Source: Thermoguttaceae bacterium (GTDB lineage Bacteria; Planctomycetota; Planctomycetia; Pirellulales; Thermoguttaceae). Taken from it: a stretch of DNA of 49,980 nt. The notes below the pieces were generated by a model, which was not told where the DNA came from, did not search any database, and saw nothing but the letters and a program-made list of their open reading frames with translations. The stretch spans positions 1 through 49,980 of the forward strand of contig JAFQUP010000105.1 in assembly GCA_017408405.1 (NCBI GenBank), in the 5' to 3' direction. A program made the position numbers and the translations under genes. This document shows positions 1-6,858 of this stretch, one piece after another (the stretch's first letter is position 1; each line of letters starts with the position of its first letter).

Positions 1-406
1 ACCCAAAACGCTTCAATAAAATTTGAGTTTCAGGTGGATTCTTTGTTAAATTTAATATCTGTTTGAGCTTTGGTCGGGGAGAATACTTTCTTACTCCCTG
101 ATTTTTTTCACATTTTTTACCAGAAATTTCACATTATTCCCAAAACAAAACCGTTTAATCGAAAAATCTCGCGCATTCCCCACATCTAAAAAAGACACTC
201 CGGTTTTGTTTCTGTTTTGTGACATCTCATGTCAATAACTGAACGGTAATAATTCGCGATTTCATTTTTAGCTCTCCGAGACACCTTTTTCAGGCGGCTT
301 TCAAGGGACTATTTTCCTGGAACTCCTTGCCAGAATTGAATTTATGGAGTATAGAAAAATTGTGTGAGGAACGATCTTAAACATTTTTTAGAAATGGTTT
401 TTTCCA
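1..406. other. Intergenic region upstream of the LexA-like gene
   Basis: No gene is supported here. The stretch is AT-rich and carries one clear dyad at 220-234, TGACAT-CTC-ATGTCA, about 170 bases before the LexA-like start. That could be an operator. No convincing -35/-10 pair or tRNA was seen. The left edge of the window may cut a neighbouring regulatory region. Confidence 0.5.
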
Positions 407-1174
407 ATGAAAAATAATAGAATTTTGAATTTTGAGAAGTGTTTCCCCCAACGTTTTCATCAGCAGGTCGAAAATTTTACGGAATCGGCAGATCCCCTTT
501 CCAAACGGAATTCTTCCACCGCTCTTTTGACGGTTCGGCAATTTGAGACACTCGAAATCATTCGCAAATATGTTGAGAAATATCACATTTCGCCTTCATT
601 GCGTGAAATCGCGAATGAGATGCGCATTCGTACGATTAACGGCGTCCGCTGCCATTTGGAAGCACTGGAACGCAAGGGCTACCTTTATCCGAGGGGAAAC
701 CGTTCACGTTCCATCGCGCTGAAGACAGACAGTCAGGAGGAAGAGACCGGAATTCCCATTCGCGGCGGAATTTCCCGTTGCCGACTTCGTCATGAGAAAC
801 GCGGTCGGAGCCTGGCGCTTACTTCCGGGCGGTTTTACGGACATGAGAATTACTTTGTCCTTCAGTTTCGCGACGACAGTCTTCAGCAAGAGTACGATTT
901 TCGGGTTGGTGATTGTCTTGTGATTCGAAAGACACGGAATATTTCCATCGACGAACTTGTTTTCGTAACGGATCGTTCCCAGGAAGTTTTTCTTGTCAAT
1001 TATCGCGGCAATTCGGAGGAGGGTTTTCCCGTGTTCCGTTCTTATGGCACCGAAAGCAGAGAGATATCGATCGTTGAGCCGAAGATTCACGGTATTATCG
1101 AAATGCAGATCCGTTTCCTGAATCCCCGCGCCACGCTCCTCGATCCTCCGGAAGATCCGGGAGATAATTTGTGA
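407..1174 (+). CDS. LexA-like transcriptional repressor, apparently unable to self-cleave
   Basis: A 255-aa protein. Residues 41-105 form the LexA-type winged helix (start LTVRQFETLEII, core SPSLREIANEM, then HLEALERKGYL). The C-terminal half (about 115-240) follows the S24/LexA peptidase fold. A serine is kept at 158 (RDDSL, where LexA has GDSM) in front of VGDCLVI. The Ala-Gly cleavage pair is replaced: where LexA has GRVAAG this protein reads GGISRC (120-125). The catalytic lysine position (VTVKRL) aligns with VFLVNY, so the Lys appears lost. A repressor role is known for the family; loss of RecA-stimulated autocleavage is inference. The first ATG gives a 40-residue leader and has no visible Shine-Dalgarno; a TTG at 527 would start exactly at the usual LexA N-terminus. 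The dyad at 220-234 could be an operator. Confidence 0.75.
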   Translation: MKNNRILNFEKCFPQRFHQQVENFTESADPLSKRNSSTALLTVRQFETLEIIRKYVEKYHISPSLREIANEMRIRTINGVRCHLEALERKGYLYPRGNRSRSIALKTDSQEEETGIPIRGGISRCRLRHEKRGRSLALTSGRFYGHENYFVLQFRDDSLQQEYDFRVGDCLVIRKTRNISIDELVFVTDRSQEVFLVNYRGNSEEGFPVFRSYGTESREISIVEPKIHGIIEMQIRFLNPRATLLDPPEDPGDNL

Positions 1175-1393
1175 GATAACTTTCCGGCCAATCCGCAGGC
1201 TTTCTCCTCTCCGTGAATTGCCATTTCGCAGCGGGGGAGAGTCCTTTCTCGGCCAGGTGAGAGAAGCAAGACGAAGAAAATTTGGCTTTTTGAAAAAATT
1301 TTTTTCAAATCATTGCAGTAGCAAAAATTTTTTACCATATGAAGAGCATAAGGACAATTTAATCAACATTCAGTTCATGAAAGGAACGAAAAA

Positions 1394-2161
1394 ATGAAAC
1401 GATTCGCATTGCTTGGTTTGGTTTTGGCTCTGGCTGGTTTTGGCGGTATGAATAATGTTCAGGCGGAAGAAAAGAGTTTGACGGAACAGGAAATTGCCGT
1501 GAAAGAAGCGGATTTTTTCACCTCGCTTGAGACGCTGGATACTTCCAGCGACGCGAAATTCGCGGAGCAGCTTGAAGCATCTGAAGGTGATGGCGGAGCC
1601 GCGAAATGCTGGTTCTGGTGCGTTCGCCGCCGTGGAATTCTTTTCCCGCGCTACACGTACTACACGTGGTACTGCCCGGTTTACCGTGTTCCGCTTCGTA
1701 TCGTAACGTATGCGGTTCCGGTTGCCGCTCCGGCTGCTGGCACGGTAATCACGACCCCGGCACCGGTTAGTGCTGAACCCGCCGCCACGAGCATTGTCGT
1801 GAAATTCCAGCCGTCCTCCGGCAAAGTGGCCAAAGGCGCGGTCATTGACGGCAAAGTTCCTGCGGATTCCCCGCTTGTGAAACTTGGTCTCCGTTCGGGT
1901 GACATCATCACGAAAGTGGACGGCAATCCGGTCAACAGCATGCTCGATGCCCGTCGAATCCGCGAAAATTCCGAGATTGAATTTGTCCGCGGTGAGCAGA
2001 TCAAAGTCGCGAGCAAGCAGCTCCTTCAGAACGAAGGTTCCCAGAGCGGCAGCGTAAAATCCGCGTCGGTTGATTTTGGCAGCCTCCAGGCGGTTCAGGA
2101 AAGGGAAATGAGCCTTTACGAATACTATGATATGCAGGAAAAAGGTTCCGTAATGAAATAA
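1394..2161 (+). CDS. Secreted PDZ-domain protein with a Cys/aromatic/Arg-rich segment
   Basis: A 255-aa protein of unknown role. It starts with a Sec signal peptide (basic MKR, hydrophobic core, likely cleavage near VQA-EE, about residue 24). Residues about 72-98 are strikingly rich in Cys, Trp, Tyr and Arg (CWFWCVRRRG, then YTYYTWYCPVYR), with three cysteines. A Pro/Ala linker follows. Residues about 140-210 resemble a PDZ domain: GAVIDGKVPADSPLVKLGL, then RSGDIITKVDGNPVNS, like the substrate-binding modules of DegP/CtpA proteins, but no protease domain is present. An AAGGA ribosome-binding site lies 7 bases before the ATG, and a terminator follows at 2189-2215. A periplasmic scaffold or adaptor is possible; the actual partner is unknown. 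Confidence 0.7.
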   Translation: MKRFALLGLVLALAGFGGMNNVQAEEKSLTEQEIAVKEADFFTSLETLDTSSDAKFAEQLEASEGDGGAAKCWFWCVRRRGILFPRYTYYTWYCPVYRVPLRIVTYAVPVAAPAAGTVITTPAPVSAEPAATSIVVKFQPSSGKVAKGAVIDGKVPADSPLVKLGLRSGDIITKVDGNPVNSMLDARRIRENSEIEFVRGEQIKVASKQLLQNEGSQSGSVKSASVDFGSLQAVQEREMSLYEYYDMQEKGSVMK

Positions 2162-2188
2162 TCCGCGTCCTCATTCCTCCGCAAACGA

Positions 2189-2215
2189 AAGCCGAACCGA
2201 GTTTCGGCTTTTTTT
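2189..2215 (+). terminator. Rho-independent terminator of the PDZ gene
   Basis: Stem AAGCCGAA / TTCGGCTT with a 6-base loop, followed by a run of seven T on the plus strand, 28 bases after the PDZ stop codon. Confidence 0.9.
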
Positions 2216-2381
2216 GTTTGTCTCACGGGAATTTTTATGGTAAGAAGTTTCAGGAACGCCTCGGAGGAGTTTGGAGGGGGGATTTTAACGCGTTTGGGAG
2301 ACTCGCTTCATGGTACGAAACACGGCGTTTCCTGTCCTGTCTTAAATGAGGTTTGAATTGGAATTCTTACCAATCAGTTTA

Positions 2382-3125
2382 CTACGGATAAATCATTTTT
2401 TTCGTCACGCCGCCATCCACCGTAAGGCATTGCCCGTTGATGAAATCGTTTTTTTCGTCACAGAGAAAAAGGCACGTACGCGCGATGTCTTCCGCTTGTC
2501 CGACTCGGCCGGAAAGATGAAATTCATGATCAGCTATGCTTAACTCTTCTTTTTCATTCACACTCACCCAGCCCGGAGCAATGCAATTCACCGTAATGCG
2601 GTATGGAGCCAGTGAAACCGCGAGGGCGTGCGTCAGGGACCAAATTCCCCCTTTCGAGGCCGAATAGGCTTCGGTCCCGGATTCACTCTGAAGGTATCGG
2701 GTTGAACATAGATTCACGATTCGACCGTAGGGATTTTTTTGGTCTTTTTCCTTTTCATTTTTTTTGCGGTGAATAGCCAGAATACGCGATGTGATGAACG
2801 CGCTTCGAAGATTCGTACTCAAAACCCGATCAAAATGTTCAACCGTCGTTTCAGTCAAAGGCTCAAAGATACTGATGCCCACATTATTCACCAGAACATC
2901 CAAATCTCCCCATTCCTCCAAAATCTCCTGGAGACAAGTCTCAAGTGCTTCTTTTTCCGTCACATCAACTTCAAAAAAACGGGCACCGGTCATTTCAGAG
3001 ACTTTTTTTCCAAGTTCTGAATTAATATCGCAAAATGCAACACGATCATTTTCACCGCGAAACGCCTCAACGATCGCTCGTCCTATTCCGTGTGCGCCGC
3101 CTGTCACAAAAACTCGCCGATTCAT
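2382..3125 (-). CDS. Short-chain dehydrogenase/reductase (SDR)
   Basis: A 247-aa classical SDR of normal length. The Rossmann cofactor loop TGGAHGIG sits at residues 8-15, the NNxG motif (NNVG) at 80-83, the catalytic Ser near 141 (CSTR), and YSASK with Tyr154 and Lys158. The C-terminal DGG (TVDGGV) typical of FabG-like enzymes is also present. The family catalyses NAD(P)H-dependent carbonyl/alcohol interconversion in the cytoplasm; an acidic residue after beta-2 (FCDINSE) suggests an NAD(H) preference, which is inference. The substrate cannot be told from sequence. It is convergent with the PDZ gene and stands alone. A purine-rich AAGGAG lies somewhat far (about 12 bases) upstream of the ATG. 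Confidence 0.9.
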   Translation of the reverse strand: MNRRVFVTGGAHGIGRAIVEAFRGENDRVAFCDINSELGKKVSEMTGARFFEVDVTEKEALETCLQEILEEWGDLDVLVNNVGISIFEPLTETTVEHFDRVLSTNLRSAFITSRILAIHRKKNEKEKDQKNPYGRIVNLCSTRYLQSESGTEAYSASKGGIWSLTHALAVSLAPYRITVNCIAPGWVSVNEKEELSIADHEFHLSGRVGQAEDIARTCLFLCDEKNDFINGQCLTVDGGVTKKMIYP

Positions 3126-3533
3126 GAGTCTCTTTTTCTCCTTCGTCTCGTTTCCATCTTAAATTTTTCCGCGTGCGCGGTTTATTTAAAACGCGCGTTT
3201 TTTGCTTCTTCAAAAACTTCCTCAAATGTGAACTACCGCTCAAAAATTCCTCACGGACACAAAGTTCAGTTTGTCATTACCTGAATTTTTTTCAAGAAGC
3301 ATAGCGGGATGTTTTTGATTTTCCATCCGTGTCTTTCAAGCCTCCTTAAACCTCTTGGCCAATAAATCCCGCGCGAGTTTCCATTGGAGGCAGGAAAGGC
3401 GTTAAGAAAAAATTTTCCCCCTCCCCTTACTTTTTCGTTCGTCTTACGGTGAGTTGGAAAAATTCAAATCCTCTCCAGAAGTAAGGAGTTGATTCAGGCA
3501 GAGCGTTCGGACGTAGGAATGTTGAAAGAGCAT
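3126..3533. other. Intergenic region between the SDR gene and the tRNA-Glu pair
   Basis: About 400 bases with no supported gene. The short reading frames here have no ribosome-binding site or recognisable motif. It should hold the SDR promoter (minus strand); no strong consensus was seen. Confidence 0.5.
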
Positions 3534-3558
3534 AAAAAAACCTCGTGAAATCACGAGG
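3534..3558 (-). terminator. Terminator of the tRNA-Glu pair
   Basis: On the minus strand, perfect stem CCTCGTGA / TCACGAGG followed by seven T (plus-strand AAAAAAA at 3534-3540), immediately 3' of the second tRNA-Glu. Confidence 0.9.
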
Positions 3559-3562
3559 GTAA

Positions 3563-3634
3563 TGACCTCAGCGGGACTCGAACCCGCGCCGCGGCCTTGA
3601 AAGGGCCGTGTCCTAACCACTAGACGATGAGGCC
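3563..3634 (-). tRNA. tRNA-Glu(TTC), copy 2
   Basis: A 72-nt cloverleaf. Acceptor GGCCTCA / TGAGGTC with discriminator A and no encoded CCA. Anticodon stem CGGCC / GGCCG closes loop CTTTCAA, anticodon TTC. T-arm GCGGG-TTCGAGT-CCCGC. Identical to the copy at 3672-3743, from which it is separated by 37 bases. The pair is followed by one terminator, so both are probably processed from one transcript. Confidence 0.97.
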
Positions 3635-3671
3635 TTGACTCCAACAGAGTCTAAAAGGCGATAATAAGTAA

Positions 3672-3743
3672 TGACCTCAGCGGGACTCGAACCCGCGCCG
3701 CGGCCTTGAAAGGGCCGTGTCCTAACCACTAGACGATGAGGCC
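3672..3743 (-). tRNA. tRNA-Glu(TTC), copy 1
   Basis: Sequence identical to the 3563-3634 copy (72 nt, anticodon TTC, no encoded CCA). It is the promoter-proximal copy of the tandem. Duplication of a single-isoacceptor tRNA-Glu probably serves dosage. Confidence 0.97.
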
Positions 3744-3893
3744 ACTTTTAAGACGAATAGAAAGATATTCCTATTTCATCTCTTAAGTGCGACTCAATAT
3801 ACCAGATTTTTTTATTTCGTCAATAGGGACCACCCTGAAATTTTTCTGTTTTTTAAAATTTTTGCCAGAAAATAGTTCTTAAAGTCTTATGAT

Positions 3894-3922
3894 TTGACAC
3901 TTCGAATAAACTAGAGTATCGT
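3894..3922 (+). promoter_or_regulatory. Candidate sigma-70 type promoter of glgC
   Basis: TTGACA at 3894-3899, 17-base spacer, TATCGT at 3917-3922. It lies about 100 bases upstream of the glgC ATG in the divergent region between the tRNA-Glu pair and glgC. Confidence 0.55.
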
Positions 3923-4024
3923 TTATTTTTTGTATTTTGCCTATTTTAGTTAATTGGGTATTCTCAAGATTTCTGAAATAGAGCGCGGTCCTTGAATCAG
4001 ACGAGAGAAGGATTGGTTTCAAAA

Positions 4025-5260
4025 ATGACATCCATAATGGCAAATGAGGTAATGGCGGTAATTTTGGCGGGAGGTAAAGGTTCCCGGCTTGAGCCGTTAA
4101 CGCGAGATCGGGCAAAACCGGCAGTTCCTTTTGGCGGGGCTTACCGTATCATTGATTTTACGCTTTCCAATGTGCTTAACAGCGGCATTCGGAAGGTTTT
4201 GATGTTGACGCAGTACAAAACAACGAGTCTTGACCGTCATGTGAACCTTGGCTGGCAAAAATATTTCCAACGTGAACTGGGTCAGTTTCTTGACATTGTT
4301 CCCCCACAGCAGCGGATTGATGAGAACTGGTATCAGGGAACCGGTGATGCGGTTTATCAGAACATTTACACGATAGAACGTGAAAAGCCGAAATACGTGG
4401 TGGTTCTGGCAGGAGATCATATCTACAAAATGGATTATGGGAAGCTGCTTGAGACACATATTACGAATCACGCGGATCTTACCATTAGTACGCTTAAGGT
4501 TCCAACGGGGACGGCGGCACGACGATTTGGGGTATTGGAGGTTGATGAAAATCATCGAGTAGTCGGTTTCGCGGAAAAGCCGGTCATTCCGAAAGAACTT
4601 CCGTATCAGCCGGATTACTGTCTCGCGTCAATGGGGATTTATGTTTTCAACACTGAATTTTTATTCGAGAAACTTTGCCAGGACGCGCTTGAAGAGAACA
4701 GCCGGCATGATTTTGGCGGAGATATTATTCCGGGAATCATTGACCAGCACTCGGTCTACGCGCATCCATTCAATGACGAGAATCGTAAAACGGAGTGCTA
4801 CTGGCGTGATGTTGGTACTCTTGATGCTTTTTTTGACGCCAATATGGATTTAATTGAAGCGGATCCTCAGCTGAATCTTTACGATACCCGCTGGCCAATT
4901 CGGACGTACCAGCCGAACTGTCCTCCTCCGAAGTTCGTATTTGCTCATGATGAGCGGATTGGGATGGCGACGGAGAGTCTGATCTGTTCCGGTTCAATCA
5001 TATCTGGCGCGTTCGTGAATCGCAGTGTCCTTGGTTTTCGCAGCCGCGTTAATAGTTACGCGCACGTGGAAGAATCAATTCTTTTTTCTGATATGGAAAT
5101 TGGACGTAAAGCGAAGATCCGGCGCGCTATTCTTGATTCCGGAGTCCGTGTTGACGCTGGAATGGAGATCGGTTTTGACGCGGATCTTGACCGGGCGCGC
5201 GGATTTTGCGTGACGGAGAACGGAATCACGATCGTGACAAAGCATAATCAGGCAGGATAG
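4025..5260 (+). CDS. glgC: Glucose-1-phosphate adenylyltransferase (ADP-glucose pyrophosphorylase)
   Basis: 411 aa from the ATG at 4025 (an in-frame TTG at 3992 would add 11 residues). The chosen start follows AGAAGGA at 4006-4012, with a long spacing of 12. The enzyme makes ADP-glucose from ATP and glucose-1-phosphate, the committed step of bacterial glycogen synthesis. The N-terminal nucleotidyltransferase domain has ILAGGKGSRLEPLT, then AKPAVPFGGAYRIIDF, DHIYKMDY and the FAEKP segment. After the conserved WRDVGTLDAF, the C-terminal third is a left-handed beta-helix (SIISGAFVNRSVLG onward), as in GlgC. Length is normal for GlgC (about 400-430). No other glycogen gene is adjacent, though a phosphohexomutase able to supply hexose-1-phosphate lies at 41.3 kb. 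Confidence 0.95.
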   Translation: MTSIMANEVMAVILAGGKGSRLEPLTRDRAKPAVPFGGAYRIIDFTLSNVLNSGIRKVLMLTQYKTTSLDRHVNLGWQKYFQRELGQFLDIVPPQQRIDENWYQGTGDAVYQNIYTIEREKPKYVVVLAGDHIYKMDYGKLLETHITNHADLTISTLKVPTGTAARRFGVLEVDENHRVVGFAEKPVIPKELPYQPDYCLASMGIYVFNTEFLFEKLCQDALEENSRHDFGGDIIPGIIDQHSVYAHPFNDENRKTECYWRDVGTLDAFFDANMDLIEADPQLNLYDTRWPIRTYQPNCPPPKFVFAHDERIGMATESLICSGSIISGAFVNRSVLGFRSRVNSYAHVEESILFSDMEIGRKAKIRRAILDSGVRVDAGMEIGFDADLDRARGFCVTENGITIVTKHNQAG

Positions 5261-5290
5261 TTCCTGGGAATTCCATTTGCTTCAAGGATT

Positions 5291-5356
5291 GGGGATGAGA
5301 TTTTGCGGTCAAATATTCATCAGCAGCACCGGCAAAACAATTTGGATCTCATCCCC
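5291..5356. terminator. Long hairpin between convergent glgC and the G1PDH-like gene
   Basis: Perfect 11-bp arms GGGGATGAGAT (5291-5301) and ATCTCATCCCC (5346-5356) enclose a second stem TTTTGCGGT / ACCGGCAAAA with one bulge. It sits between two convergent genes and probably acts as a bidirectional terminator, although only three T follow on the plus strand. Confidence 0.6.
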
Positions 5357-5371
5357 TTTGAATAGAGACTC

Positions 5372-6715
5372 CTAATCCTTTATTTCCCAAAGCCCATCTT
5401 TTGAGAATATGGAGTCGAGCCACTTTTCAAGACATCCCATTCTGATCGCCAGATCGAGAATGGTGAATCGCCTTCTCGCGTGCTGTGCGCGAATGAAGCT
5501 CTTTCGCAGTCTGCTTCGGGAAACCCCAACCTCTTCCGGTTCAGTTGGTGCCCCAATGACGGTAAACTGTCTCCGAGCTTCCTGCACGGGTATCAGCTGC
5601 TTCTTAAGGCGTTCCCTGATTTTCTCCCAATTTTCTTTAAGAGCCGTAAGCTGAGAGCGTAATTGCTCAGGCGTGGAGTACTTCGCGGTAATTTCCGTCA
5701 CGCCAAGGTCGGGGAAATCCGTATTCGCGAACATTTCTTCCGCCGTTTTCCGCTGCTGTTCAAGCGTTGGCCAGGCCGCGACACAGGCTTCGATATCCAA
5801 TTGTTCCATATCTGTTTTCAGAAGGCATTCGTAAAGAGCCAGTGAGCAGATTGTTCCTATTCCGACTTTGAAGCCGTGTGAAGGAGAAGAGCCGTTTACT
5901 GTCAAGTGCTCCATATCCCAGAGGTGACTGAATTGATGTTCCGCGCCGGAAGCCGGTCTGCTGGTTTTGCCTGCCTGCATGGCGAATCCGCTCAGAATCA
6001 GTCCTTCGACGAGCGGCTCAAATGCTTTCGGGTCTCTGGCAGCCAATCCTTCCGGATTGGAGAGGGCGTTCTGAAGCCCATCCTGAACGACATCCCAAAC
6101 ATAAGAATTAATTTCCTCAATTCCCAGGGCATCTGCGAGAATCCAGTCCGCTCCGGCAGGTATTTTCGCGTAAAGATCCGCGTATCCCGAAGCGGTCATG
6201 GCGAGATCCGCCGCTCCGGCAATTCTCGTATCGACCAACGCGGCCTGGGGAGCAGGGCAGCTGAAGGTCTGTTTTTTTCCCTCAAAGGTAATGGATGCGC
6301 CGAAAGCCGTGTATCCGTCCATCGAAGCGGCCGTACCGCAGAGAAGGTATCTTCTTCCCAAATGGAATGTGGCGAGTTTGGTTAAATCGTTGATCGTTCC
6401 AGAACCGCAAGCGATTGGTATCGCGTCATGCTGTTTGAGACTTTGCTCAAGCATTTCAACGTATTTCCATTCAGCATAAAGTCCCTCGGCATCAAAGATA
6501 AAGGGTTTTTCCTGCTGAATTCCAGCCGTTTCCAAAAACCTGGCAACTTTTTCACCCGCAACTGACCACGTATTCGTGTCCGCGACGATTACGGCTTTTT
6601 TTTCTGGAAATTGATTTGTGAACAATTCCGTGATCTTTTCCAGAATATCAACTCCAATAATGAGAGCTTTGGTTTCGTCAGCACGCTGAAGTGCCTTTTC
6701 TACTTGAGGATTCAT
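5372..6715 (-). CDS. sn-glycerol-1-phosphate dehydrogenase-like (AraM/EgsA family)
   Basis: 447 aa from the ATG (a TTG two codons earlier is possible). It belongs to the dehydroquinate synthase/iron-alcohol dehydrogenase superfamily in its G1PDH branch: GSGTIND at about 104-110, GTAASMDGY at about 127-135, and candidate metal ligands Asp in SGYADLYAK, His in SGAEHQFSH and His in SPSHGFKVG. Known members reduce dihydroxyacetone phosphate to sn-glycerol-1-phosphate with NAD(P)H (archaeal EgsA, bacterial AraM). The C-terminus (about 370-447) is an extra basic helical tail (RKSFIRAQHARRRFT). No lipid prenyltransferase is adjacent, so the pathway is open. It stands alone, convergent with glgC, with a terminator of the upstream gene in between. 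Confidence 0.85.
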   Translation of the reverse strand: MNPQVEKALQRADETKALIIGVDILEKITELFTNQFPEKKAVIVADTNTWSVAGEKVARFLETAGIQQEKPFIFDAEGLYAEWKYVEMLEQSLKQHDAIPIACGSGTINDLTKLATFHLGRRYLLCGTAASMDGYTAFGASITFEGKKQTFSCPAPQAALVDTRIAGAADLAMTASGYADLYAKIPAGADWILADALGIEEINSYVWDVVQDGLQNALSNPEGLAARDPKAFEPLVEGLILSGFAMQAGKTSRPASGAEHQFSHLWDMEHLTVNGSSPSHGFKVGIGTICSLALYECLLKTDMEQLDIEACVAAWPTLEQQRKTAEEMFANTDFPDLGVTEITAKYSTPEQLRSQLTALKENWEKIRERLKKQLIPVQEARRQFTVIGAPTEPEEVGVSRSRLRKSFIRAQHARRRFTILDLAIRMGCLEKWLDSIFSKDGLWEIKD

Positions 6716-6761
6716 TTTCAAAATGTCTTTCTGCTAAAAAAGGTTTCTGAGAGAAAAAATC

Positions 6762-6793
6762 AAAAAACGGCGGGTTTCCTGGAAACCCACCGT
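6762..6793 (-). terminator. Terminator of the RND permease gene
   Basis: Near-perfect 12-bp hairpin ACGGTGGGTTTCC / GGAAACCCGCCGT read on the minus strand, followed by six T. It lies 65 bases after the RND stop codon and before the G1PDH-like gene. Confidence 0.9.
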
Positions 6794-6858
6794 TCATTTT
6801 AACATTTTTTTTAGCGGAGTCAAGTAGACAGTGTTAAAATTTGAAAATGAAAAAAAAG

